From an uncultured beta proteobacterium (GTDB lineage Bacteria > Pseudomonadota > Gammaproteobacteria > Burkholderiales > Burkholderiaceae_C): 54,165 nucleotides of DNA. This document shows positions 7,673 to 16,616 of the stretch, in pieces. The translations under genes were made by a program, and so were the position numbers. The stretch spans positions 1-54,165 of the forward strand of contig CAIYMN010000036.1 in NCBI GenBank assembly GCA_903927295.1, in the 5' to 3' direction. Under the pieces are notes generated by a model. It was not told the DNA's origin. It did not search any database and saw only the letters and a list, made by a program, of their open reading frames with translations. Positions within the stretch are counted from its first letter, which is position 1. Every line of letters begins with the position of its first letter.

Positions 7673-8869
7673 TTAGACGCGCTCAAAAATTCCCGCTGCA
7701 CCTTGCCCCATGCCAACGCACATGGACACCATGCCGTAGCGCAGTTTGTTGCGGTGCAGGGCGTGGATGGCGGTAGCGGAACGGATGGCGCCCGTGGCAC
7801 CGAGCGGATGACCCAAGGCGATGGCACCGCCCATCGGATTCACCTTGGCCGGGTCCAGACCGAGCGTGTTGATGACGGCCAGCGATTGCGCTGCGAAGGC
7901 TTCGTTGAGTTCAATCCAGTCAATGTCGTCCTGCTTCAGGCCGGCGTAGCGTAGCGCCGCCGGAATCGCCTCGATCGGACCAATGCCCATGATGTGCGGC
8001 GGCACACCCTTGGCGGCAAAGCTGACGAAGCGAGCCAGCGGCTTCAAGCCAAATCGTTTGACTGCCGCTTCGCTGGCCAGAATCAGTGCGCCGGCGCCGT
8101 CCGAGGTTTGCGAACTGTTGCCCGCTGTGACTGAACCCCGCGCCGCAAACACCGTCTTGAGTTTGGCCAGACCTTCAAGCGTTGTGTCGGAGCGTGCGCC
8201 TTCGTCCAGACTGACTGTGCGGCGGGTCTCGATGACGCTCCCGCTTTGCAGGTCGGGCGAGCGGTCAATCACCTCAACCGGTGTGATTTCATTGCTGAAC
8301 TGACCTGCCGCCATGGCCGCCAGCGCGCGCTGGTGTGAAGCGACGGCAAACTCGTCCTGGGCTTGACGGCTGACTTTCCACTGTGTTGCAACCTTTTCAG
8401 CGGTCAGTCCCATGCCGTAGGCAATGCCGATGTTCTCGTCGTTGTTGAACATCGCCGGCGACAGCGAGGGCGCATTGCCCATCATGGGTACCATGCTCAT
8501 GCTCTCGACACCGGCGGCCATCATCACGTCGGCCTCACCGACACGAATGCGGTCAGCCGCCATTTGCACCGCAGACAGGCCGGAAGCGCAAAAACGGTTC
8601 ACCGTGATACCGCCTACACTGGTCGGCAGACCCGCCAGCACGGCGCCGATGCGCGCAATGTTGAGCCCCTGCTGGCCCTCGGGAATGGCACAACCACAGA
8701 TCAGGTCTTCAATGGCTTTCGGGTCCAGCCCCGGCACCTGCGCCAGCGCTGCCTGCAGGACGTTGACGAGCAAGGCATCGGGCCGCGTGTTGCGGAAATA
8801 GCCACGGTGCGAACGGCCAATCGGCGTACGGGTGGCGGCAACGATATAGGCTTCTTGAATTTGTTTCAT
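7673..8869 (-). CDS. Acetyl-CoA C-acyltransferase (thiolase)
   Basis: 398 residues from ATG 8869 (MKQIQEAYIV), the usual thiolase start; an in-frame start five codons upstream is less likely. The nucleophilic Cys is Cys94 in NRFCASGLSA. The His motif is GHPLGATGAIR and the second catalytic Cys lies in CVGMGQG near the C-terminus, so both active-site cysteines are intact. It would perform the last, thiolytic step of fatty-acid beta-oxidation, giving acetyl-CoA. It follows the FadN-type multifunctional enzyme by 71 bp, a gap that contains a palindromic repeat. The pair equals the FadN/FadA or FadB/FadA functional unit. Confidence 0.94.
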   Translation of the reverse strand: MKQIQEAYIVAATRTPIGRSHRGYFRNTRPDALLVNVLQAALAQVPGLDPKAIEDLICGCAIPEGQQGLNIARIGAVLAGLPTSVGGITVNRFCASGLSAVQMAADRIRVGEADVMMAAGVESMSMVPMMGNAPSLSPAMFNNDENIGIAYGMGLTAEKVATQWKVSRQAQDEFAVASHQRALAAMAAGQFSNEITPVEVIDRSPDLQSGSVIETRRTVSLDEGARSDTTLEGLAKLKTVFAARGSVTAGNSSQTSDGAGALILASEAAVKRFGLKPLARFVSFAAKGVPPHIMGIGPIEAIPAALRYAGLKQDDIDWIELNEAFAAQSLAVINTLGLDPAKVNPMGGAIALGHPLGATGAIRSATAIHALHRNKLRYGMVSMCVGMGQGAAGIFERV

Positions 8870-8890
8870 GGGAACTACTCTCAATCAGTT

Positions 8891-8931
8891 GGGGACAGAG
8901 CAAAATTGCTGCGCAATTCTTGGTCTGTCCC
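8891..8931. repeat. REP-like palindrome between thiolase and FadN-type gene
   Basis: An almost perfect 19-bp inverted repeat: the left arm GGGACAGAGCAAAATTGC (8892-8909) pairs with the complement of GCAATTCTTGGTCTGTCCC (8913-8931) across a 3-base loop. One base is bulged and one is mismatched. GGGACAGA-tipped hairpins of this sort are frequent in beta- and gammaproteobacteria and are often associated with REP-associated tyrosine transposases. In the mRNA it would form a stable hairpin between fadN-like and thiolase genes and could stabilise the upstream segment. Confidence 0.65.
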
Positions 8932-8940
8932 ACAAAGTTA

Positions 8941-11340
8941 TTAATTTCTCACTGGCTTACCGGTGGACATCATTCCCATGATGCGTTCCTGGGTCTTGGG
9001 GTGCGTCAGCAAAGAGCAGAATGCCTTGCGCTCCAGCGCCATCACGTACTCTTCTGTCACCAGACTGCCGGCGTCGACGTCACCGCCGCACACCACTTCG
9101 GCAATCAGCCCGGCAATGTGAAAATCGTGCGCGCTGACAAATCCGCCATCACGCATGTTCACCAACGACCCCTTGATCGTGGCAACGCCGCTTCGTCCGG
9201 CGACGGCGAACAGGCGCTTGTGCGGCGCCCGGTAACCGGACTTGAACATGGCCTTGGCCTCATTGATCGCGACAAACAGCAATTCATCCTTGTGCGCCAC
9301 GATCACGTCGCTATCGAGCACATAACCGAGTTTGCGTGACTCCAGTGCGCTGGTCCCGACTTTGGCCATGGCTGCTGAAGTAAAGCCTTCGGTCAGGAAG
9401 GGGAGCAAGTCCTTGCCGGTAGAGGCGGCCGCATTCTCGGCGGCGCGCCGCGCGATGTAAGTCAGCCCGCCAGCCCCGGGTACCAGACCGACACCGACTT
9501 CGACCAGGCCAATATAACTTTCCATGGCGACAACGCGCTTGGCCGAATAGACCGCCAGTTCGCAGCCTCCACCCAATGCCAGACCGCGCACCGCCGACAC
9601 CACGGGCACGTTGGCGTAACGCAGGCGGAGCATGGCTTGCTGCATCTCGGCCTCGGCGCCGTCGATCGCGGCAGCGCCACCGATCATGAAGGCCGGCAGC
9701 ATCGCTTGCAGATCGGCACCAGCCGAGAACATTTCGTCGCTCGACCAGACCACCAATCCCTGGTAGCCGGCCTCGGCCAGCTCAATGCCTTGCAGCAAGC
9801 CTTCAACCACGCCCGGGCTGATGGCGTGCATCTTGGTCTTGATGCTGGCAATCAGCACTTCATCGTCGAGCGTCCACAAACGGATGGCTTCATCCTCATG
9901 CAAGGTCTTGCCGGTGGTCTGCGCCGAGGGCGCGTTGGCGCCCAGCACGCTTTCCGGGAAGTGTTGGCGCGCATAGACCGGCAGGCTGCGTGGCGGCACA
10001 AATTGTCTGGTCGATGGGTTCCAGGAACCTTTCGGCGTGTGCACGCCGCCAGCGTCAGCCACTGGCCCTTGGAAGACCCAATCCGGCAGCGGCGCCTTGC
10101 ACAAGGCCTTGCCGGCGTCGATGTCTTCCTTGACCATGTTGGCCACCATCAGCCAGCCGGCTTCCTGCCACAACTCGAACGGGCCTTGCTTCATACCAAA
10201 GCCCCAGCGCATGCAATAGTCCACATCGCGCGCGTTGTCGGCAATCGATGCCAGATGCACTGCGCAGTAATGAAAACTGTTGCGCAGAATAGCCCACAGG
10301 AATTGCCCCTGCGCACCCTCGCTATTGCGCAGCAGTTGCAGGCGCTGTGCCGCAGGTTTTTTCAGCATGCGGGCGTAGACTTCATCGGCCTTCTGGCCGG
10401 CAGGGACGTACTCGCCTGACTCCAGTTCGAAGCGCATTACGTCGCGCCCGACCTTCTTGAAAAAGCCCGCCTTGGTCTTTTGCCCAAGGTTGCCCATTTC
10501 GAGCAAGGTCTTGAGCACTTCAGGGGTGGCAAAGCTCTCATAAAAAGGATCAACCTCGAGACTGAGCGTGTCCTGCAGGGTCTTGATGACATGGGCCATG
10601 GTGTCCAGCCCCACCACATCGGCAGTGCGGAAAGTGCCGGAACTGGCGCGACCAAGCTTCTTGCCGGTGAGGTCGTCCACCACGTCATAGCTGAGGCCAA
10701 AATTGGCCACTTCCTTCATGGTGGCGAGCATGCCGGCAATGCCAACGCGGTTGGCAATGAAATTGGGCGAGTCCTTGGCACGCACCACGCCTTTGCCCAG
10801 AACGCTGGTAACAAAGGTTTCCAGATCGTCCAGAATTTTCGGCTCGGTGGTCGGCGTGTTGATCAATTCCACCAGCATCATGTAACGTGGCGGATTGAAG
10901 AAATGGATGCCACAAAAACGTGGCTTGATTTCCTGCGGCAGGGCTTCACTCAGTTGCGTGATCGACAAGCCGGAGGTATTGGATGCAACGATGGCGTGCG
11001 GCGCCAGAAAGGGGGCAATTTTCCTGTACAGGTCGAGTTTCCAGTCCATGCGTTCGGCAATCGCTTCGATCACCAGATCGCAGTCCTTGAGCAGTTCCAG
11101 ATCCTCGTCATAGTTGGCCTGTCCGATCAGGGCAGCGTCGGCCGTGACCCCCAACGGCGAGGGCTTGAGTTTTTTCAAACCCTCGACGGCCTTGCTGACG
11201 ATGCTGTTTTTTGGTCCCTCCTTGGCGCTCAGGTCAAACAGGATGACCGGCACCTTGACGTTGACCAGGTGCGCTGCAATCTGCGCGCCCATCACCCCGG
11301 CACCCAGTACAGCAACTTTACGGACTTGGAATCGACTCAC
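8941..11340 (-). CDS. 3-hydroxyacyl-CoA dehydrogenase/enoyl-CoA hydratase (FadN-type)
   Basis: 799 residues, starting with GTG at 11340 behind AGGAG at six bases. The order is dehydrogenase first: NAD motif LGAGVMG at 12-18, HFFNPPRYMMLVEL around 155 with the catalytic His, then a second HAD C-terminal half. The crotonase domain follows from about 520, with SAGADLQAML, GLALGGGCELA and YIGLVEVGVGLVPGAGG carrying both hydratase glutamates. This order (HAD then ECH) matches B. subtilis FadN rather than E. coli FadB/FadJ. It catalyses hydration and NAD-dependent oxidation in beta-oxidation, passing 3-ketoacyl-CoA to the thiolase encoded next. Confidence 0.93.
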   Translation of the reverse strand: MSRFQVRKVAVLGAGVMGAQIAAHLVNVKVPVILFDLSAKEGPKNSIVSKAVEGLKKLKPSPLGVTADAALIGQANYDEDLELLKDCDLVIEAIAERMDWKLDLYRKIAPFLAPHAIVASNTSGLSITQLSEALPQEIKPRFCGIHFFNPPRYMMLVELINTPTTEPKILDDLETFVTSVLGKGVVRAKDSPNFIANRVGIAGMLATMKEVANFGLSYDVVDDLTGKKLGRASSGTFRTADVVGLDTMAHVIKTLQDTLSLEVDPFYESFATPEVLKTLLEMGNLGQKTKAGFFKKVGRDVMRFELESGEYVPAGQKADEVYARMLKKPAAQRLQLLRNSEGAQGQFLWAILRNSFHYCAVHLASIADNARDVDYCMRWGFGMKQGPFELWQEAGWLMVANMVKEDIDAGKALCKAPLPDWVFQGPVADAGGVHTPKGSWNPSTRQFVPPRSLPVYARQHFPESVLGANAPSAQTTGKTLHEDEAIRLWTLDDEVLIASIKTKMHAISPGVVEGLLQGIELAEAGYQGLVVWSSDEMFSAGADLQAMLPAFMIGGAAAIDGAEAEMQQAMLRLRYANVPVVSAVRGLALGGGCELAVYSAKRVVAMESYIGLVEVGVGLVPGAGGLTYIARRAAENAAASTGKDLLPFLTEGFTSAAMAKVGTSALESRKLGYVLDSDVIVAHKDELLFVAINEAKAMFKSGYRAPHKRLFAVAGRSGVATIKGSLVNMRDGGFVSAHDFHIAGLIAEVVCGGDVDAGSLVTEEYVMALERKAFCSLLTHPKTQERIMGMMSTGKPVRN

Positions 11341-11395
11341 AAAATACTCCTAAGCTGTTTTTCTCACACCGCCGCGGTCAAGGCCGGGACCGGTG

Positions 11396-11830
11396 TCACT
11401 CAACGCGATGCCAGACCTGGGTGCGGTAAATAAACCCGATGTACCCCCGCATCTCAAGGGTCTTGCCGCCATCAACTGGCTTCAATCTGGTCTTGTAGGT
11501 CTTGCCATTGTTCGGATCCAGAATCTCGCCACCGATCCACAATCCCTTGTCGTCTGCATCCTGACGGACGTTGCGGATGATGGTCATGCCCAGAACCGGC
11601 TTGTCCTTGCGCTCGTCGCTGCACTGATCGCATTTGGAATCCTGCTTGGCCGCGTCAAAGATCTTCTCGACCACGCCCGACAGCACGCCGCCCTTGTCCG
11701 TGATTCGCACCAGCGACTTTTCGGTCTTGCCATCATCATCGATGGTTTTCCAAAGGCCGACCGGTGTCATCTGCGCCATGGCCGAGGCCGACAGGATGCT
11801 GATTGCAAGTGCAATGATGAAACGAAACAT
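11396..11830 (-). CDS. DUF2147 family secreted protein
   Basis: 144 residues. An N-terminal signal peptide (MFRFIIALAISILSASAMA, cleavage probably after AMA-Q) directs it to the periplasm. The mature part begins PVGLWKTIDDDGKTEKSLVRI, typical of DUF2147, with a CDQCSDERKDKPVLGM segment holding two Cys that could form a disulfide, and ends with RTQVWHRVE. GGAG lies close upstream of the ATG. It sits between acyl-CoA dehydrogenase and FadN-type genes. Function of the family is not established; lipocalin-like ligand binding has been suggested from fold but I cannot test that here. Confidence 0.85.
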   Translation of the reverse strand: MFRFIIALAISILSASAMAQMTPVGLWKTIDDDGKTEKSLVRITDKGGVLSGVVEKIFDAAKQDSKCDQCSDERKDKPVLGMTIIRNVRQDADDKGLWIGGEILDPNNGKTYKTRLKPVDGGKTLEMRGYIGFIYRTQVWHRVE

Positions 11831-11871
11831 GGTGATCTCCTCTTTGTAGTTGAACGAACGAAAAAAACGCT

Positions 11872-13668
11872 TTACGCAAATGCCGCGTCGGTATCCATCA
11901 GCACCCTGCTGCCAGCCCTTGCGGTACGCATCAATGTAGCCGTTTCCGGGAACAATTTGGCGAAATAGAAGCGGGCTGTCTGCAGCTTTGCCAGATAGAA
12001 CTGATCGGTATTGCCGGAGGCAATCTGGCGCAGGGCCACTTGTGCCATGCGTGCCCAGAAGTAGCCAAAGACCAGGTGCCCGGCAACGCGCAGGTAATCC
12101 ACCGCAGCGGCTCCGACTTCGTCGGGATTCTGGAAACCCTTGAAACCGATCTCGGTCGTGAACTTGGTCATCTGCTCGCCCAGCACGGCGATCGGCGTGA
12201 TGAATTCAGCCATTTTTTCATTGACGCCTTCTTCCTCAACCAGTTTGGCGACCAACTTGCCAAACTTTCGCAGGGTGGCGCCGTTGTTGCCCAGAATCTT
12301 GCGCCCCAGCAAATCGAGCGACTGGACAGTGTTGGTGCCTTCGTAAATCATGTTGATGCGGGCATCGCGTACGAACTGCTCCATACCCCATTCCTTGATG
12401 AAGCCGTGACCCCCAAAGACCTGCAGGCAAGCCGAAGTCGCGGTCCAGCCGTTATCGGTGAGGAAAGCCTTGACGATAGGCGTCAGCATGGCCAGCAGTT
12501 CGCCAGAATCCTTCCGTACCTTTTCATCCGGGTGGTTGTGCTCTTTTTCGAGCAACATCGAGCTGAAGCACATCAGGGCGCGCCCACCCTCGGCGTAGGC
12601 CTTGGCGGTGAGCAGCATCTTGCGCACATCGGGATGGACGATGATGGGGTCGGCCGGTTTATCCTTGGCCTTGGGACCGGTCAGGGAGCGCATCTGGATG
12701 CGGTCCTTGGCATAGGCCAGCGCATTCTGGTAAGCCACTTCGGTCAAGCCGAGCGACTGGTTGCCAACACCCAGGCGCGCCGCGTTCATCATCACAAACA
12801 TGCCGTTCATGCCCTTGTTGGGTTGCCCGACCAGGGTGCCGACAGCGCCATCAAGAACCATCTGCGCAGTAGCGTTGCCATGGATGCCCATCTTGTGCTC
12901 CAGGCCGCCGCAGTAAATGCCGTTGCGCGCGCCCAGGGAGCCGTCCTTGTTGACCAGGAACTTGGGCACGATGAACAAACTGACACCTTTGATGCCGGGC
13001 GGCGCATCGGGCACGCGGGCCAGCACCAGATGGATGATGTTGGCTGTCATGTCCTGCTCACCGGCGCTGATGAAGATCTTGTTGCCGGTGAGTTTGTAGC
13101 TGCCATCGGCTTGCGGCTCAGCCTTGGTGCGCATCAGGCCCAGATCGGTGCCGCAGTGTGCTTCCGTAAGACACATGGTGCCGGTCCACTCGCCGCTAGT
13201 CATCTTGTGCAAATACGTCTGCTTTTGCTCTTCGGTGCCGTGGGTGAGCAGGGACGCGTAAGCGCCGTGGGTCAGGCCCGGGTACATGGTCCATGCCTGG
13301 TTGGCGCTGTTGAGCATCTCATAAAAGCACTGGTTGACGACCAGCGGCAGCCCCTGGCCACCAAATTCGGGCTCGCAGGCCAATGCAGCCCAACCGGCCT
13401 CAATGTACTGGGCATAAGCCTCTTTGAAGCCCTTTGGCGTCGTCACGGCGTGCGTGGCCTGGTCGATCGAACAACCCTCGGTATCACCGCTGACATTAAG
13501 CGGGAAGACAACCTCGGCGGCAAATTTTCCGCCCTCTTCGAGCACCGCATTGATGGTATCGGCATCGACGTCTGCATGTTTGGGGATCTGCTTGAAATCG
13601 TCGATCACATTGAGCACTTCGTGCATCACAAATTGCATGTCGCGCAGGGGCGGGGTATAGGAAGGCAT
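11872..13668 (-). CDS. Acyl-CoA dehydrogenase (large, C-terminal-extended type)
   Basis: 598 residues from ATG 13668 with AAAGGAGT seven bases upstream. The typical acyl-CoA dehydrogenase signatures are GEWTGTMCLTEAHCGTDLGL (FAD/substrate binding) and QVFGGHGFIKEWGMEQFVRD. The catalytic Glu is expected in MIYEGTNTVQ. The extra C-terminal domain, ending FPETATLMRTARAGSRVL, defines the about 600-residue group shared with DmdC and several FadE-like proteins. It would catalyse the first oxidation of beta-oxidation with electron transfer to ETF. It is five bases downstream of its TetR regulator and heads the fadN/thiolase gene row. Confidence 0.93.
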   Translation of the reverse strand: MPSYTPPLRDMQFVMHEVLNVIDDFKQIPKHADVDADTINAVLEEGGKFAAEVVFPLNVSGDTEGCSIDQATHAVTTPKGFKEAYAQYIEAGWAALACEPEFGGQGLPLVVNQCFYEMLNSANQAWTMYPGLTHGAYASLLTHGTEEQKQTYLHKMTSGEWTGTMCLTEAHCGTDLGLMRTKAEPQADGSYKLTGNKIFISAGEQDMTANIIHLVLARVPDAPPGIKGVSLFIVPKFLVNKDGSLGARNGIYCGGLEHKMGIHGNATAQMVLDGAVGTLVGQPNKGMNGMFVMMNAARLGVGNQSLGLTEVAYQNALAYAKDRIQMRSLTGPKAKDKPADPIIVHPDVRKMLLTAKAYAEGGRALMCFSSMLLEKEHNHPDEKVRKDSGELLAMLTPIVKAFLTDNGWTATSACLQVFGGHGFIKEWGMEQFVRDARINMIYEGTNTVQSLDLLGRKILGNNGATLRKFGKLVAKLVEEEGVNEKMAEFITPIAVLGEQMTKFTTEIGFKGFQNPDEVGAAAVDYLRVAGHLVFGYFWARMAQVALRQIASGNTDQFYLAKLQTARFYFAKLFPETATLMRTARAGSRVLMDTDAAFA

Positions 13669-13673
13669 GCTGA

Positions 13674-14387
13674 TTACTCCTTTGAACTGAAATTCGATTG
13701 CGTGGAAAGGGTCGGCACGCATGCGTTGGCTTTGCCATAGCGTGCCAGAATGTTTTCGAAGCCCTGGTTGGCATGCTTTATTGAGCGCGGATGCTTCAGA
13801 AAGCGCGCTTCATAGTGCAAGGCCAGGATCAGTCCGTGAATTTCAAAGGCCATCTGTTCTTCGTCCGCATCGGCATGGAGTTGCCCCTCTTCCTTGGCCT
13901 GCACCACGGCGCGGTACATGGCAGCAAGCCAGGTCTTGACGGAACTGGCCAGAGCTTCCCGAACCGGCCCCGGTCGATCATCAAATTCGACTGCACCGCT
14001 GATGAAGATGCAACCAGACTGGAGTTCGATGGTGACGCGCTTCATCCAGTTGGCAAACAGGGCGCGCACGCGAGGCAAGCCGCGCGCCTCGTCCATGGCG
14101 GGAAAGAAGACCTCATCGGAAAAACGTGCGTAGTACTCCCGAATAACAGATATTTGCAGTTCCTCACGCGATCCAAAATGGGCAAAGACGCCCGACTTGC
14201 TCATCTGTGTGACTTCGGCCAAAGCACCGATGCTCAAGCCTTCCAGCCCAATTTGAGCGGCCAGCCCAAGTGCGGCATCGACAATGGCCTGCTTGGTTTG
14301 TTGCCCTTTTTGCATGACGCGCCCGGCCCCGGAGGCGCTACGGCCCTTGCTTGGCGCGGCTCTGAGCCCAATTTTTGAAATATTCAT
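13674..14387 (-). CDS. TetR family regulator of the acyl-CoA dehydrogenase operon
   Basis: 237 residues from ATG 14387; a TTG four codons upstream is possible but has no better ribosome-binding site, and ATG 14315 would remove only a basic tail. The helix-turn-helix is LSIGALAEVTQMSKSGVFAHF (split here: LSIGALAEVTQ / MSKSGVFAHF) at about residues 52-72. The C-terminal part (TIELQSGCIFISGAVEFDDRPG) matches the TetR_C_6/YcdC-like domain. It is followed after five bases by the acyl-CoA dehydrogenase gene and preceded by a perfect 12-bp palindrome, so autoregulation of a fatty-acid oxidation operon by acyl-CoA is the likely scheme (inference). Confidence 0.88.
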   Translation of the reverse strand: MNISKIGLRAAPSKGRSASGAGRVMQKGQQTKQAIVDAALGLAAQIGLEGLSIGALAEVTQMSKSGVFAHFGSREELQISVIREYYARFSDEVFFPAMDEARGLPRVRALFANWMKRVTIELQSGCIFISGAVEFDDRPGPVREALASSVKTWLAAMYRAVVQAKEEGQLHADADEEQMAFEIHGLILALHYEARFLKHPRSIKHANQGFENILARYGKANACVPTLSTQSNFSSKE

Positions 14388-14403
14388 GCTGTTGAACAAA
14401 AAC

Positions 14404-14425
14404 GAACGATCGTTCTATTTTGCAA
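14404..14425 (-). promoter_or_regulatory. Palindromic operator in the promoter of the TetR-acyl-CoA dehydrogenase operon
   Basis: GAACGATCGTTC (14404-14415) is a perfect 12-bp palindrome. On the minus strand a TTGCAA -35-like hexamer (14425-14420) precedes it, so the palindrome occupies the -35/-10 spacer, the classic site for TetR repressors. The -10 is weak (TTTTTG or TTTTGT). A similar half-site, TGAACGAACG, lies near 11851-11860, upstream of the DUF2147 gene. Confidence 0.6.
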
Positions 14426-14526
14426 CAGTTTCGTGAAATCAGAACGACTGAACGCAGGATCTAGAGGTGATTTTCTAAGGACAGCGGGGGTTTACCCGCA
14501 CGGAACGGTCATCACGACCGCCTGGC

Positions 14527-15213
14527 TCAGAGCATCAGCGCCAGGCTGGCCTCCAGGTGCTCCGAAGGTCGCCGCTTGAAGCCCGATCTCGCAAAACGTT
14601 GCAAGCGCCCAACCACGAACGCGCTCAATACCGCCGCTCGGACCTGGGTATCGACGCTCGGTGTGGCCGAGCCGCTGACGTCGGCAACGCCGCGCAGGCT
14701 CTGTTTGAGGGCGGATTCGATCTTGTCAAAAAACTGGTTCATGCGCTGCTGCAAACGTTCGTTCTCAAATACCAGTGCATCGCCGACCATGACACGGGTC
14801 ATGCCCGGGTTCTTCTCGGCAAACTGAATCAACATGACGATGATCTTGGCCGCCTGACGAGACCCGCTCTGAGGATCCGGCGTCAGGTCTTGCAAGGCCG
14901 ACGCACTCTCCCGCTCAACAATCTGGTTAACCAACGAGAACACCGCGTGCTCGATAAAGTCGATCAGGCCCTCGAACATCTGCGCCTTGCTGGCAAAGTG
15001 GCGATACAGTGCAGCCTCGCTCACCTCCAGGCGTGCAGCCAGGGCAGCCGTTGTAATGCGCTCTGAGCCCGGGTGCTCCAGCATGGTTGCCAGCGTCTGC
15101 AAGATTTGCACTCGACGTTCGCCCGGGCGAGGTCGCTTGCGAATCACAGCGGCCTCCTGTTTTACCGAGGTGGCCTCAAGAGGGCTTGCTGCAGAGGATT
15201 CAAGGTCAGACAT
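14527..15213 (-). CDS. slmA: SlmA-like nucleoid occlusion factor (TetR family)
   Basis: 228 residues from ATG 15213; a TTG three codons upstream is weaker. The HTH region (ITTAALAARLEVSEAALYRH) and the following FASKAQMFEGLIDFIEHAVFS are strongly SlmA-like. SlmA binds SBS sites on the chromosome and blocks FtsZ ring assembly over the nucleoid. The C-terminal LQRFARSGFKRRPSEHLEASL is also typical. The neighbour argB is the normal partner of slmA genes in Burkholderiales, which supports the assignment. The 14416-14526 gap shows no other gene. Confidence 0.88.
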   Translation of the reverse strand: MSDLESSAASPLEATSVKQEAAVIRKRPRPGERRVQILQTLATMLEHPGSERITTAALAARLEVSEAALYRHFASKAQMFEGLIDFIEHAVFSLVNQIVERESASALQDLTPDPQSGSRQAAKIIVMLIQFAEKNPGMTRVMVGDALVFENERLQQRMNQFFDKIESALKQSLRGVADVSGSATPSVDTQVRAAVLSAFVVGRLQRFARSGFKRRPSEHLEASLALML

Positions 15214-15280
15214 GGTACTCAAGGCGGGATGATAAATTCATTCTCGCACAGGAGAGCCAAGGGTTTTCGCGGGGGCAGCG

Positions 15281-16171
15281 CTAATGGGAACGGATCATCG
15301 TGCCAAAAGCTTGATCGGTCAGAATCTCAAGCAGTAGAACATGCGGCACCCGACCATCGATGATGTGCACCGAGTTCACGCCACTCTTGGCGGCGTCCAG
15401 TGCTCCGCTGATTTTGGGAAGCATGCCGCCGCTGATAGTGCCATCAAGAAACAGGTCATCGATCTGCCGTGCGCTGAGATTGGTCAGCAAACTTCCGTCT
15501 TTGTCCAGGACGCCGCTGATGTTGGTCAACATGATCAATTTCTCGGCTTTCAGGACAGTGGCCAGTTTGGCTGCAACCACATCAGCGTTGATGTTGTAAC
15601 TCTCGTTGTCTTCACCAAACCCGATCGGACTGATCACAGGAATAAACGCATCATCCTGCAGGGCCTTGACGACACTTGGATCGATGCTCACGATGTCGCC
15701 CACCTGGCCCACATCGTGTTCCTTGCTGGGATCGTGGTTGTCTACCATTTTGAGTTTCTGGGCGCGAATCATCCCGCCATCACGCCCGGTCAGGCCTACC
15801 GCCTTGCCGCCGGCCTGATTGATCAGTCCAACAATGTCCTGTTGCACCTCGCCGGCCAAAACCCATTCGACCACTTCCATCGTTTCAGCGTCGGTAACAC
15901 GCATACCCTGAATGAACTCGCCCTTTTTCCCAAGGCGCTTGAGGGCTGTCTCAATCTGTGGGCCGCCACCATGCACCACCACGGGATTGATGCCCACCAG
16001 TTTGAGCAGAACGACGTCTTCGGCAAAGTCTGCCTGCAAGACGGGGTCGGTCATGGCGTTGCCGCCATACTTGATAACCATGGTCTTGCCATGGAACTTG
16101 CGAATATAGGGCAGTGCCTGCGCCAGTATTTCGGCCTTGTCGCGCGGGGGAATGTTGCTGACGTCAGTCAT
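15281..16171 (-). CDS. argB: Acetylglutamate kinase
   Basis: 296 residues from ATG 16171 with GAGGA five bases upstream. Amino-acid-kinase motifs are in order: VIKYGGNAM (about 32-40, phosphate-binding Lys), [14 protein letters not shown] (about 67), [15 protein letters not shown] (about 134), [19 protein letters not shown] and the late [18 protein letters not shown]. It phosphorylates N-acetyl-L-glutamate in arginine synthesis. The AAK fold and length match the hexameric, arginine-sensitive ArgB group, but feedback sensitivity is not proven. It sits between hns-like and slmA genes. Confidence 0.96.
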   Translation of the reverse strand: MTDVSNIPPRDKAEILAQALPYIRKFHGKTMVIKYGGNAMTDPVLQADFAEDVVLLKLVGINPVVVHGGGPQIETALKRLGKKGEFIQGMRVTDAETMEVVEWVLAGEVQQDIVGLINQAGGKAVGLTGRDGGMIRAQKLKMVDNHDPSKEHDVGQVGDIVSIDPSVVKALQDDAFIPVISPIGFGEDNESYNINADVVAAKLATVLKAEKLIMLTNISGVLDKDGSLLTNLSARQIDDLFLDGTISGGMLPKISGALDAAKSGVNSVHIIDGRVPHVLLLEILTDQAFGTMIRSH

Positions 16172-16179
16172 TGCCGTCC

Positions 16180-16545
16180 TCAACTCCGGACAGCAAAGTC
16201 GTCCTTCGTCTTTCCTTGTGCGATCAATGCAGCCAGCCAGCGAGGTGTCAAGCCGCGGCCACTCCAGGTTTCGCCATTAGGTCCACGATATTTCGCAGCA
16301 ACGACGGATGCGCTCTTCGCTTTCTTGATCGCTTTGCCTGGCGCGCCCTTACCCACTTTCGAAACTTTGGACTTGCCTTTGGTCGTGCGTACTTTTCCGA
16401 CCTGCAAGTCTTTCAAGGTAATACCGAAGGCCTGCATCTTGGCGAGAATGTCCTGCACTGTCGCAGCAAATTCCCGTGTTTTGATTTCTGCTGCCTGTTT
16501 TTGCAGTTTATCTATCTGATTCTGAATTTCAATCAGGTTACTCAT
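16180..16545 (-). CDS. H-NS family nucleoid-associated protein
   Basis: 121 residues from ATG 16545 ([19 protein letters not shown]). An upstream TTG is rejected because it has no family support. The N-terminus is a coiled-coil oligomerisation segment, a Lys/Ala-rich linker follows ([20 protein letters not shown]), and the C-terminal DNA-binding loop [20 protein letters not shown] is diagnostic of the Bordetella/Burkholderia H-NS group. It would silence A+T-rich or foreign DNA. It ends eight bases before the argB start and follows the long polysaccharide operon. Confidence 0.92.
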   Translation of the reverse strand: MSNLIEIQNQIDKLQKQAAEIKTREFAATVQDILAKMQAFGITLKDLQVGKVRTTKGKSKVSKVGKGAPGKAIKKAKSASVVAAKYRGPNGETWSGRGLTPRWLAALIAQGKTKDDFAVRS

Positions 16546-16616
16546 GTGCCACACCAATTCCTGTTAATAAGATACTCCCCGATTGCCCGGTATTCAGCAG
16601 GTCCTGCTTTTTTGGC

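Noticed and set aside
12040-13740. Long plus-strand open frame opposite the acyl-CoA dehydrogenase
   Set aside because: Same antisense artefact; the minus strand encodes an unmistakable acyl-CoA dehydrogenase.
16596-16613. Plus-strand terminator-like hairpin AGCAG-GTC-CTGCT followed by T run
   Set aside because: The stem has only five pairs and no plus-strand gene precedes it; both neighbours read on the minus strand.
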